Assembly: GCF_030445035.2 (NCBI RefSeq)
Contig: NC_080698.1
Location: forward strand, 5,525,501 to 5,589,500
Reading direction: 5' to 3'
From: Dasypus novemcinctus
Taxonomy: Eukaryota; Chordata; Mammalia; Cingulata; Dasypodidae
DNA length: 64,000 bases
Shown one piece after another: positions 1 to 10,896 of this stretch (positions are counted from its first letter, which is position 1; the number at the start of each line of letters is the position of its first letter). A program made the position numbers and the translations under genes. The notes below the pieces were generated by a model that had not been told where the DNA came from, made no database searches, and saw nothing but the letters and a program-made list of their open reading frames with translations.

Positions 1-129
1 CAGAGGGACTCTACTCCCCAGCTTCTCTATCTGGTATCTCGTTTCGTGACTAGGGCTCTGGTCTTTAGTCCTTTTGGAACGTAATGGGAATGTTCCCTTC
101 TGAGTAATGTGACATTCTGGATTTTCTAT

Positions 130-470
130 AAACCAGTGGTTCTCAGATTTTGCTGCACAGTAGAATTACATGGGGAACTCTTTATAAAGTCCTGATGCTG
201 AGACCATACCCCTTTCCTATTAAATCAGAATCTCTGGGGTGGGACAAGGCATCTGTACTTTTTAAAGCTTTTCAGGTGATTCCAGCCAGGATATAACACT
301 TCTAACCAGAGCTTCTCAAACTTCAGTGTGCGTAGCAGTCAACTTGGGGGGCTTGAAATGCAGAATCGGATCAGAGGGTCTGGGGTCTGCGTTTCTTACT
401 AGCTTCCAGACGATGCTGACATTGCTGATCTGCAGACCACTCTTTGAGGAGCAAGGCTGCACATTATACT
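130..470 (+). mobile_element. Two adjacent MER5-type (hAT-Charlie) non-autonomous DNA transposons
   Basis: Two end-to-end units start at CAGTGGTTCTCAGA (about 135) and CAGAGCTTCTCAAACTT (about 306). Each shows the MER5A body pattern (AGAATTACATGGGGAACT; CAGAATCTCTGGGGTGGG; CTGATGCTGA). They lie in the ZNF35 intron. Confidence 0.65.
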
Positions 471-882
471 AGGACGCTTAATGTTTTCAGACACAGCCCC
501 TACCACCACTAATCTAACAAGGGCAGAGGTTCCCCAGCCGCTCTGCTAATATGGCCAGAACCTTGCTGCTTTGACTCTTTAGACCTCAGAAAAGTCTGTT
601 CTCAGGGAAATCTTCCCATGGCCTCTTTTGTGCTATACCCACTGGCAAGTTAGGTATGGATGGTGGAGTGGGCAATGAGGCAAAATCAGTGATAGGGAAG
701 AAGTTGGCAGGCTTGTGTCTTTGCTAGCTCACCCTGGGGACTGGAGGAGACTGGCTTCTTTTTCCTTCCTTTTTATGCTTTGTGGGCCCCAGGAATAGGT
801 TATACCTGTATTCTTGTCCTCCAAGATCTGGTCATGTGATCATCCCACCACTGCCACCAGTCCCTTCATAAACCCACCTGTG

Positions 883-1251
883 GGGAAACGGACTTGGCCC
901 AGTGGTTAGGGCGTCCGTCTACCACATGGGAGGTCTGCGGTTCAAACCCCGGGCCTCCTTGACCTGTGTGGCGCTGGCCCATGCACAGTGCTGATGCGCG
1001 CAAGGAGTGCCCTGCCACACAGGGGTGTCCCCCACGTAGGGGAGCCCCATGCGCAAGGAGTGCGCCCGTAAGGAGAGCCGCCCAGCGCGAAGGAGGGAGC
1101 AGCCTGCCCAGGAATGGCACCGCCCACACTTCGTGTGCCGCTGACGACAGCAGAAGCGGACAAAGAAACAAGACGCAGCAAATAGACACAGAGAACAGAC
1201 AACAGGGGGAGAGGGGGGGATTAAATAAATAAATAAATCTTTAAAAAAAAA
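883..1251 (+). mobile_element. DAS SINE, full length, next to ZNF35 splice acceptor
   Basis: tRNA-like head with A box (TGGCCCAGTGGTT) and B box (GGTTCAAACC), CpG-rich body, and AAATAAATAAAT tail. A 13-base target-site duplication (AAACCCACCTGTG) lies at 870-882 and 1252-1264. The second copy ends 15 bases before the exon at 1280. Confidence 0.93.
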
Positions 1252-1279
1252 AAACCCACCTGTGCCTGCTTATCTCTAG

Positions 1280-1412
1280 GGTGAGAAAATATTCTGGGAC
1301 ATGGCAGTGATTCTGAAAGCCACGCAGGAAGTACCTGCTGCTTCAGCCCTTGGCAGTTACGCGTTACCAGGGGTGCCTTTGCCAGGGACTCGTGGAAACA
1401 TGAACTCACTAG
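1280..1412 (+). CDS. ZNF35: ZNF35, penultimate coding exon (partial gene)
   Basis: Short coding exon of the zinc-finger gene completed at 9650-10896. It is bounded by an acceptor (AG at 1278-1279) and a strong donor (GTAAGG from 1413). Read from GGT at 1280 it encodes 44 codons plus one base, including WDMAVILKATQEVPAASALG, close to my memory of the human ZNF35 segment before the last exon (WDMAVVLKATQEAPAASTLG). The split codon joins the next exon in frame: the two exons total 1380 bases, exactly 460 codons with the stop. The segment just before the donor looks about four residues shorter than I recall in human. No domain is visible; it is part of the acidic N-terminal region before the fingers. 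Upstream coding exons, including the start, are not in the window. A SINE sits directly against the acceptor region. Confidence 0.88.
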
Positions 1413-1537
1413 GTAAGGCTCAACCCTCTTATTCATAATCTTACCATCAGGGCTTCTTGAAAGTTTTTCAGCGGCTGTGGGGGTTAGTCTACCTTGAGCG
1501 ACAGGGAGTATTGAGGCGTTAAAAGTACCAGAGAGAG

Positions 1538-1914
1538 GGGAACGGACTTTGGCCCAGTGGTTAGGGCGTCCGTCTACCACATGGGAGGTCCGCGGTTCAA
1601 ACCCCGGGCCTCCTTGACCCGTGTGGAGCTGGCCATGCGCAGTGCTGATGCACGCAAGGAGTGCCCTGCCACGCAAAGGTGTCCCCCGCGTGGGGGAGCC
1701 CCACGCGCAAGGAGTGCGCCCGTGAGGAAAGCCGCCCAGCGTGAAAAAGAAAGAGCAGCCTGCCCAGGAATGGCGCCGCCCACACTTCCCGTGCCGCTGA
1801 CGACAACAGAAGCGGACAAAGAAACAAGACGCAGCAAATAGACACCAAGAACAGACAACCAGAGGAGGGGGGGAAATTAAATAAATAAATAAATCTTTAA
1901 AAAAATAAAAAAAT
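1538..1914 (+). mobile_element. DAS SINE, full length
   Basis: Same structure as the preceding copy, with a perfect 17-base target-site duplication (AAAAGTACCAGAGAGAG) at 1521-1537 and 1915-1931. It is a young insertion into the ZNF35 intron, downstream of the donor at 1413. Confidence 0.94.
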
Positions 1915-1931
1915 AAAAGTACCAGAGAGAG

Positions 1932-2950
1932 CTGGATAGAGGAATGCTAAGAGATGCCTATGTGGTAGTCTTACGCTGTGCATGGCCTCAACACAACAAA
2001 CACAGGTAAACTCTGAATTCGCCTTTTAATCACATTTATTTATTTTTCATGTCTTCTCACACTTGTAGGCACATGTACCCTTCATGTGGTTTGTAGTTAT
2101 CATAAGTTGGTAAACCTGCAAGAGAAGCTAGCTTAGGTAGGAAGGGTTAGCTTTACTGGTTATCTTGAGGAAATGCCCTAGAGGTGGTTTCCATAGATCT
2201 TTTAGGCAAATATAGAGGGCCGTCTTAGTCAAAATGCTGTTCACAGCCAGGTCTCATGGAAGGTGCTGATGGCTTATCACCTGGTCCCTCAAAGCTGGGA
2301 CTTGGGAAAGGGCAGCACGTTTGGTAACTCAGGCCAACATTGGTAGAAACGTGCCTATATTGAAGTGATGTAACACTGAGGGTCAAGAATGTAGTAGCTG
2401 TGAGTCCTGTGTCACAGAAGTAATCCCTTGGATGACTGCCAAGGTCCCTGCTTGTACTCCAGTTTTATGAGTCTGCATGAGTCTGAATATTTTGAATCCA
2501 TTCTTCTCCCTTGCCAGTTCCTTAGGTGTTCGGGGACCAAGCCACTTTCTTAAACCACAGTTGTGGTTAGACCTCAACCTTTTGTTCTTGTTTTTGCTTC
2601 TTTAATTATTCCCCAGAGTCTCAGAGGCTTCTGTTCCCACCTTCTCTCAGGAGTATTCCCCTTTGTGTCACTTTTTTTCTGCCTCCTTGCTTTATCAGCC
2701 ATTCATATGCTTTTTTAAAAAAGTGGTCTATGATTTATTCACTCTGTGAAAGGCACTGTCCTATGAACTAATCAAACAAAAGTTTTATTTTAAGTTCAAG
2801 GAAAGTATTAGTAAAGAAGCATAAAGGGCATAGGTATTTCAAATTTCCTTTATCATTTTTCCAACTAAACTTGTACTTCCTTTAAATGTATGTCCCTAGT
2901 TTGGATAATAGTGTATAAATAATAATACAAGCCTCGGCGATACAATTTAG
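1932..2950. other. ZNF35 intron, nothing recognised
   Basis: AT-rich intronic sequence. I see no exon, no clear repeat family and no RNA gene. Confidence 0.5.
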
Positions 2951-3316
2951 CTTTTCTTCTTTAACTTTTTATTTAGAAATAATTTCAGACTTACAGGACA
3001 GTTGCAAAATACAAACCCCATACAGAGAATTCCAACATATCCCCGCCCCCAGATATCCAGATCCACCCATTTTAACATTTTGTCACCTTTGGTATGTCAT
3101 TCTATTAGCTATCGTCTACATATTGATTTTCTGAACATTTTTAGAGCAGGTTGCACATATCATATGCTCCTTAAACACATAATACTTCCATCCAAATAAG
3201 GATATTAACTTACATAATCACCTTAAGTGCAGTTGTCAAGTTCAAGAAATTTGACTTTGATATAAAGCTTAGTTCTGTGTTCTAGTTTTTCCTTATGTCC
3301 CAATAAGGTCCCTTTT

Positions 3317-3753
3317 TTTTCTCTCTCCCCTACTCCCCACTGCCCCCCCTCCACTGTTGTCTGCTCTCTGTGTCCATTTGCTGTGTGTTCTTCTATGTCC
3401 ACTTATATTCTTGTCTTCTGTGTCCGCTTGCATTCTTGTCAGTGGCACTGGGAATCTGTGTCTCTTTTTTTGTTGCGTCATCTTGCTGCATCGGCAAGCA
3501 CCATTCCTGGGCAGGCTGCACTTTTTTCACGCAGGGCTGCTCTCCTTACAGGGCGCACTCCTTGCGTGTGGGCCTCCCCTGTGCGGGGACACCTCTGCGT
3601 GGCACAGCACTCCTTGCATGCAGCAGCACTGTGCGTGGGCCAGCTCACCACACAGGTCAGGAGGCCCTGGGTTTGAACCCTGGACCTCCCATATGGTAGG
3701 TGGACGCTCTGAGGTAGGCGGACGCTCTATCAGTTGAGCCAAATCCGCTTTCC
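3317..3753 (-). mobile_element. DAS SINE, longer subfamily, inserted in the HAL1-like element
   Basis: Minus-oriented copy with the extra GTTGCGTCATCTTGCTGC segment that marks the longer subfamily. An imperfect 16-base target-site duplication (CCAATAAKGTCCCTTT) lies at 3300-3315 and 3754-3769. Confidence 0.88.
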
Positions 3754-3872
3754 CCAATAATGTCCCTTTGAGCCTTTCTTCTCCATTCTTAGATCCCATC
3801 CAATATCATGTTTTTCATTTACTTGTCATTATCTCTTTAGTTTCTTTATCTTTTTTTTAACTTGTAGGGAAA

Positions 3873-3873
3873 A

Positions 3874-3920
<47 letters not shown>
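3873..3920. repeat. (TA)n(TG)n(TA)n microsatellite
   Basis: A run of alternating TA, then about 13 TG units, then TA again. Confidence 0.95.
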
Positions 3921-6080
3921 ACATAAATCTTCTACTTCAACCCCTCCCAAGCATACCATTCAGTGGGATAAATCCCATGCCCTCAATAACATCCTTTACT
4001 AACTTTCCCTTCACCCCAAATAGAAATGCTAAACTCATTTTGCATTAGCTACTCATTGCCCCTGCCCCCTACCCCTGGTTACCTGTATTCATTTTCTGTC
4101 TGTATGAATTTGTATATTCCCAGATATTTTATTTGTGGTTCCCATGGGGCTTAAATTTAACATCCTAAATCTGTAACAGTTTCGTTTGCTTTGATACCAA
4201 CTTAACAATTTCAATGACATAAAATTGTGCTCCTATATCCTGCCATCCTCCCACCTTTATGTGGTTCTTGTCATAAATGATATATTTATGCATTTTGAGT
4301 CCAAAACTGTTGATTTATTATTACATTTATGCATTTGCCTTTTAGATCCTGTAGGAAGTGAAAAGTGGTGTTACAAACCAAAAATACAGTAGTACTGGTA
4401 TTTATATTTACCCATATCATTATTTTTACCAGAGGTCCTTATTTCTTCATGTGGCTACAGTCAATTGTCTAGTGTCCTTTCCTTTCAACCTGCAGAACTC
4501 CCTTTAGCATTTATTTTAGGGCTGATCTATTGGCGACAAAGTCCCTCAGCTTTTTTGAAGGGCAGTTTAGCTGGATACAGAATCTTAATCTGAGGCACCC
4601 TTGTTATGTGACACATTGTTTCTCTCTTTCAGCTTTCAGAATTCTCATCAACTTTAAGCATTCATCAGTTTTTTGGAGTTCATTGATCATCTTGGATATG
4701 TGTATATTTATATCTTTTGTTAAATTTGGGATTTTCTCAGCCATTATTTATTTGAATACACTCTCTGCCCCTGCCAATCTCTTCTCCTTCTGGGATTCCC
4801 AGGAGTGTATTTGCTTGATTCTGTCCCACGGGTTCCTCAGGCTCTATTCACTTTTCTTCACTCTTTCCTCTTTTTGATCCAACAACTGGATGATTTCAAT
4901 TGTCTTGTCTTCAGGTTCACTGATTCTTTGTTCTGCCGGCTCCCATGTGCTGTTGAACCCTTGAGGGAACTTTTAGTTTCTAGTTACTGTGGTCTTCAGC
5001 TCTGTGTGGTTCCTTTTCATAATTTCCACTTCTCTATTGATGTTCTCTTTGTGTTCATCTGTCATTTTTCTTACTTCCTTTAATTCTTTGTCCATATTTT
5101 CCTTTAGCTCTTTGAGCATAATTAGGACCATTTTTTCAAAGTGTTTGTCTAATATGTCCCAGATCTTATTCTCCTCACTTATCATTTCTAATGCTTTAAT
5201 CTTTTTCTTTGCCTGGGTCTTCACTTCCTGTTTCTTTGTTTTGTAATCTTTTGTTGATACCTGGGCATTTTTATATTTTAATGTGCTATCACTAGCATAT
5301 AGACTCAGAGGGGTCTGTTCCTTAAGCCTCTATCTAGCTAGTGGTATGACAGAGCTCTCCTTGAACGCCAAGCACTAACAACAACAAAAATGCTTTTCCC
5401 AATTTTTGCAGATTGACCTGTGCTAGTGTTCTCCTTCAGGGTGTATCCATAAAATGAAGTTGGAGAATAGCTCGAGTCCAAACTGTAGAGACCTCCCTAA
5501 TCCTTTCTGCACATGATGGACATGCACTTGTAGTCGTAGGAGTTCGCCCATTTACATGATTACAAATGTCCACTTTTCCCTAGGGAACAGTTTCCTCAAG
5601 GTCCCAGACACTGCACTGAATATCCTACAGCACCAATCCCTTGTTCCAGGCGGCACAACTTGACTTCTCTCCCACAGCATTCTATAGGAGCACTCTGAGC
5701 TGCCTTCTATAAATGCAGGGCAAGCTCTGGGACAGCAAGTCCCTTCGGCCACCACCAGACAGGCTGGGTGAGACATAGATGATCCCAGGTGTATACAAGG
5801 GTTACTCTTCTCTTTCTAGAACCAGGACCAGGGGACTGTGGGCTGGTTTCCATGAGATCCTACCTCTTTTAAGTTGCCTTTTGATTCAGCAGCCCTCACC
5901 CTGTTGCTTTAATCCTTTAACTGTTTTCTGGAAGTTTTAAAAAGATGTTTCTGCCCATTCTTGCTGGTTGTTCAAAAGCCATTCATCCTCTTAACTTCCA
6001 ACAGCTGCGCCCATCTGTTTTCCTTCTTTGCCTCTTACCTCACCACCAAAACTTTTTGGGCTGCCAACCATTTCCAGAAC

Positions 6081-6921
6081 ATCAAGTAATGGTGGAAACA
6101 CTGAGCTCTAGGAATTAAGAGGGGGACCTGATTCTAGTTGCTGTCCTCCCTCTAATCACTCTGTGAGCTTGAGCAGATCCTTCTCTCTCTCTGGGCTTCC
6201 ATTTGCTGTTCTGTAAACTGTGATGTGTTTGTTCAGTAAATATGAGCTTTGTTGGGGGCCTCCTTACTGTGCTGTGAGCGATAGGTTTTGGGGATTCAGC
6301 AGTGACTAAGACACAGCCTTGCCCTTGTTGGGCTTCTGTATGAGTGACAGAGGATAATTTCATCATGATGTTAAAATTGTACAACATACAGGGAAGTGCT
6401 CTGAAATTGTGATGTGTTCGGAGACTTTAACAACTGAGGAACTTTTGTCTCCAGTTGCCTATGTTTTAATTAACGCTGTGTTTATTAAAGTTATACTTTT
6501 AAAACCTAAGTTTTAAAGCCTTTAAGCATATAACTTACTCTTATTTCATTTGTGCACCTAAAAGTATTTTTATAAAAATGAGAACGCTTGTACTTGTGCT
6601 TTAATCCTTATTCATTTAAGCTTCAAGTTTTATAGATTAAATATTTTAAACATTTAACCCCACCTACATATTAAATTTCCTTAACCATTTCAAAATATAA
6701 TTACAAATTCATTGTTTCTAATTCTTTAAAGCATTTTCAAACACACAACTAGGCAGACTTACAAATGTCATAAGTAAAATCTCATAAATAATACAGCTTG
6801 CCTAATTTAATGAATTGGACTTACAAATTTAGTAAACCATATTACCTTACATGTCTTGGAACAGTTACCAGCAAAGATGGAAGACTCATTTAATACTTCA
6901 AATCTCTTTTAAAAAAAACGA
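6081..6921. other. ZNF35 intron; possible MIR fragment at about 6125-6240
   Basis: The stretch CTGTGAGCTTGAGCAGATCC...CTTCCATTTGCTGTTCTGTAAA resembles MIR core plus tail in reverse. The rest is AT-rich and not recognised. Confidence 0.4.
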
Positions 6922-7018
6922 AAGAGGGGAGCTGATGTGGATCAGTGGCTGAACTCCAGCTTCCCACATATGAGACCCTGGGTTCAAATCCCTGACCCCA
7001 TTACCACGTACACAAAAA
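6922..7018 (+). mobile_element. Short tRNA-type SINE unit of the DAS family (head only)
   Basis: GGGGAGCTGATGTGGATCAG followed by a B-box-like GGTTCAAATCC. Only the tRNA-like unit and an A-rich tail are present. Confidence 0.7.
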
Positions 7019-8900
7019 AGCTAGAAAAATATAAATTTCAAAATTTATTGTTGTGCCTATGTTCTGATTGATTCCAAAGTGAGCATTTAGTTTCTTTTTC
7101 ATTATTTGTATACTTCTTTACTTTCCTAGAGTTACAGTAATCTTATTGGACCCAAAAATAAGGAAAAATACTATCGCAAGCCAAGATTACAGGTCCTAAA
7201 TTATTGGTTGATGATCTTTTGCCCAATGGGAATTTGAACTTGGGCACACAGTTTGAGTCTTAATTTTCTTAGACAGTGAGCATTTGCTAAGACCCTAAGT
7301 TCTACTCCATTCCTGTAATGAAACTTAAATAGCCGCTTGTACTAAGACCTTCTAGGCTACAGTTCTGTCCTCTTCTTTAATAATTTTGACATAAAACATT
7401 ACATTATGTAAATATGAGGAGTTGTTTCTGTTACTGGCTCTAATCTGTAGCAGTGCCCGTTGGTCTTCATCTTTCATGTCTTTCTAATGTTCCACATCTC
7501 ACAGTAAGCAGGGTAGGAATGAAGGTCAGGGACTAGAGTACAGCTGTGATCATACTAACGTATTCACGGAGGCCCCAGTGTCAGTGGTGGAAAGCGACAA
7601 GAAAGGAGGAAGTTAAAAGAAGTAAAAAGGAGACTGTAGAAGGGAGATATAAATAAGTTGAGATCTAGGTGATGAATAGCAGAGAACATAGAAGAAAGCA
7701 GTGTGCACAGTAAAAGCAGAAGGGACATGAAAGTATACAATGAAAAAATCAGAATATTTCACATGCAAAAAAAAATTGTAAATGAAAACCAGGAGAGGAA
7801 AAAGCTCAAGTAGCAGTACAGGAAAGAGGTAGTGGGAAAAAGAAAAAAGAAAAGAAGAAAAAAGATAAAGAAGATATTAGAGTAGTGAAACTATAGGGAG
7901 AAAAATAAAGTAGATTAGTGAGGCACTGATGAGTAAGGAATAGAAATAACAGGAAAAGACTAGCATTTCAGGTTTGTGTTTACTGTCATATTCTGGGCTC
8001 TACTGTATCCAGTGCTCAGACGTTTCCTTTCTCCACCACTGCCCATTTTGTCTTTATTGTTTTGGAATTTCGGAGAGCCATGGTCTTAACCTGGCAACCA
8101 ACCTGGACTGTTTTCTTGCCTACCCCCACCCCCATATTGCTTTGTACCACCCCAGCCTCCCTGTTCTGCCAGCTTGTCTTGTTGGTTGGAGGGTTGCTCT
8201 AGGCTGTGTCGACAGGATATCTCCCTCGTGGATCCTGGATTCGCCTGGTACAGTTGCAGCATCAGTTGCAGCTCATAGCTCCATTGCTCACTTGTAAGCA
8301 GGGCACCACTACTGGCAATGCCTCCTTCCCCTGCAGGCTGGCCTCCCCTTCCTGCATGTCCTCTTTTCACTTGCCTTATTATCTGATAGTTTTCCTGAGC
8401 TTGTATTAATATACACATACTTATTAAATGTTCACTCTGCCAACTTTGATGCAGGAATGCACGTTCAAACTCATGGGTAGTGGGGGGTATAGAGGTGATA
8501 CACATGAAGAACTATGGTACAGCAGGACCCCTCTTGGTGGCATTAGGGTTCTGAGGCAAGGTCGAGCATACAGTCGGAGTTTCAAAACTTTAGGATGTTT
8601 GGTGCCCTTATGATGTTGTCTGGCATCACAGAGCAGGCTATGTCAAGTCTCAAACATATCACAAAAAAAAGTCAACTTCCCTTGACACAGGCTAGGCTGT
8701 TTACTGTGTTCAGTTTCTTCTTTAACTCCTTCTACAGTAGCCCTCTATTGCCGCAGCACCTTCCACCCCTAAGGGCTCATCTTTCCTCCGGGACCCCCAG
8801 GACTCTGATGCGCAGCACCATCAGTCAGGCTGAACGTCCCTGCAGGTGCTTGCAGAGACGGACTATGTTGTTCTGAGCAACTGATTTCAAGAAACTCACT
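7019..8900. other. ZNF35 intron; long purine-rich tract at 7590-7960
   Basis: The plus strand is strongly biased to A and G over about 370 bases. The remainder (7974-8900) is of ordinary composition with short open frames only; no gene or RNA recognised. Confidence 0.5.
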
Positions 8901-8904
8901 TAAT

Positions 8905-9085
8905 CCTCTTACAATTTTTTAAAGGTAGATACTGTTATTATCCTTATTTTAGAGATAAGGAAATTGAAGCGCTGAGAAGTTAAGTGACTGGCTCAAAGTC
9001 ATGCAGCTGGTAAGCGGCACAGCAGGCTTTCAAACCCAGGCAGTCCGGCTTCAGAATCCGTGTTCTTAACCCCTGGACGGCACAG
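8905..9085 (+). repeat. MIR SINE remnant
   Basis: Has the MIR core: GAGATAAGGAAATTGAAGC, AAGTTAAGTGACTGGCTCAA and a GCAGCTGGTAAG-like stretch, ending in TTCTTAACCCCTGGACGGCA. Confidence 0.8.
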
Positions 9086-9649
9086 CCTGTTAATGTTCCA
9101 GGTGCTTCGGTTGCTAAGGCCCTCTTGACTTCAGTGAGACCCTTTGTCCACGTTTGTCCTTTCTTTGATCTGCAGAATCGTTACACACAAAAACCTCAGT
9201 TATCTAGATCTTCATTCGCAGGTAGGGAATATTCCTAATTAACCGGCAGTTTATAAGCAAATCCACGCTAAATAGTTGAGGTGAGAAGGCAAGCCTGGAG
9301 AGAGGCTGAAGTCCTTCATAACCAGCCTTCATCAGATGGCTAGGTGGGGAGCTGGCTGAGATGAGACTGCCCTGGCTGAAAGCAGCAGGGTAGGTACCTA
9401 ATGGAGGAGAGTGGAAGTGCTCGAAAGACCGTGAATCAATGGGTTGTGCTCTAGGTGTGGGGCCGGCCAGACCTGTCAGGAGAGCCTCCAGTGGAAAGCT
9501 GTAACGTGAGGAGATTCTTCTTTTTTTTAATGAAGCCATCTTATAGAGGTGCTGAAGTCACATATATAATACTACCTTTTGTGACGTAATGCTCCTACCC
9601 TTTTTCTAGGCCAGAAAAAGATGATTTTTTTATTTTCTCCTTGTTTCAG
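9086..9649. other. End of ZNF35 intron, nothing recognised
   Basis: Unique-looking sequence leading into the polypyrimidine tract and acceptor at 9641-9649. Confidence 0.5.
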
Positions 9650-10896
9650 ATGCTGAAACCAAGAACCTACAGTCATTGGTTCCAAAAACTGAGCTATGTG
9701 ATGAAACAGAAAAACCCTTCATCATATCAGAAAGGATCCAGAAAGCTGACTTGCAAGGACCTGAGTTGGGAGAAGCCTGTGAAAAAGAGAAGATATTAAA
9801 GAGGCAGAGAATAAAGAGGGAAAAGAAAGAGTTCAGACAAGTGACAGTGATGGACTGCCACTTACCTGAAGGCCTCAAAGAAGAGGAAGACCAGAAATGT
9901 CAGAAATCCGGGGAAAGATATAGCCTCAGTTTTGGTCCTGTTAAAAATCAGAAAACCCAGCTTGGGCAGAAACCTTTTACGTGTAGTGTGTGTGGGAAAG
10001 GCTTTAGTCAGAGTGCCAACCTTGTAGTGCACCAGCGGATCCACACTGGGGAGAAACCCTTTGAGTGCCACGAGTGTGGGAAGGCCTTCATCCAGAGTGC
10101 AAACCTTGTTGTGCATCAGAGAATCCACACGGGACAGAAGCCTTACGTCTGTTCAAAATGTGGGAAAGCCTTCACTCAGAGTTCAAATCTCACTGTGCAT
10201 CAGAAAATCCACTCCTTAGAAAAGACCTTTAAGTGCAGTGAGTGTGAGAAAGCCTTCAGTTACAGCTCACAACTTGCTCGGCACCAGAAAGTCCACATTA
10301 CAGAAAAATGCTATGAATGTAACGAGTGTGGGAAAACATTTACTCGGAGCTCCAACCTCATTGTCCATCAGAGAATCCACACTGGGGAAAAGCCCTTCGC
10401 CTGCACTGACTGTGGCAAAGCCTTCACCCAGAGTGCAAATCTCATCGTGCACCAGCGAAGCCATACTGGTGAGAAGCCATACGAGTGTAAAGAGTGTGGG
10501 AAAGCCTTTAGCTGCTTCTCACACCTTATTGTGCACCAGAGAATCCACACTGCAGAGAAACCGTACGACTGCAGCGAGTGTGGGAAAGCCTTCAGTCAGC
10601 TCTCTTGCCTTATTGTCCACCAGAGGATTCACAGTGGAGATCTTCCGTATGTGTGTAACGAGTGTGGGAAGGCCTTCACGTGTAGCTCCTACCTACTTAT
10701 TCATCAGAGAATCCATAACGGGGAGAAACCGTACACGTGTAACGAGTGTGGCAAGGCCTTCAGGCAGCGGTCGAGCCTCACTGTGCACCAGAGGACGCAC
10801 ACCGGGGAAAAGCCCTACGAATGTGCCAAGTGTGGCGCGGCCTTCATTTCCAACTCACACCTCATGAGGCACCACAGGACCCATCTGGTCGAGTGA
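9650..10896 (+). CDS. ZNF35: ZNF35, last coding exon: C2H2 zinc-finger protein with 11 fingers
   Basis: Final exon, opening after the acceptor TTGTTTCAG at 9641-9649 and ending in TGA. It gives the last 415 residues of a nuclear, presumably DNA-binding, C2H2 protein. About 108 residues of charged spacer, with a basic patch ([14 protein letters not shown]), are followed from about 9976 by eleven consecutive C2H2 fingers to the C-terminus, all with both Cys and both His. Several inter-finger linkers depart from TGEKP: SLEKT, ITEKC, TAEKP, SGDLP and NGEKP. The number of fingers, these odd linkers and the C-terminus RHHRTHLVE match human ZNF35 (HF.10) as I remember it. No KRAB or SCAN box is present in this part. 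The ATG at 9676 is internal to the exon and not the start. I saw no AATAAA or ATTAAA in the following 1.6 kb, so the 3' end is not placed. Confidence 0.93.

Larger units (their letters stand above)
2953..6080 (-). mobile_element. HAL1-like (half-L1) LINE, antisense, interrupted by a DAS SINE
   Basis: The plus strand opens with a 3'-end segment (TTACAGGACAGTTGCAAAA) shared with the element at 56.56 kb. It then goes straight into sequence that, on the minus strand, encodes L1 ORF1-like coiled coil (4973-5224: KMTDEHKENINREVE). No ORF2 lies between, which is the arrangement of half-L1 elements. The end beyond about 5310 is probably 5' UTR and less certain. A DAS copy splits it at 3317-3753, and a TA/TG repeat lies at 3873-3920. 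Confidence 0.6.

Noticed and set aside
883-970. tRNA gene at each SINE head (A and B boxes present)
   Set aside because: The head is followed by the conserved DAS body and A-rich tail and flanked by target-site duplications. It recurs many times and lacks a cloverleaf I could support.
1221-1676. 151-codon minus-strand frame overlapping ZNF35
   Set aside because: Reads through a DAS copy and the antisense of the ZNF35 exon; a shadow frame.
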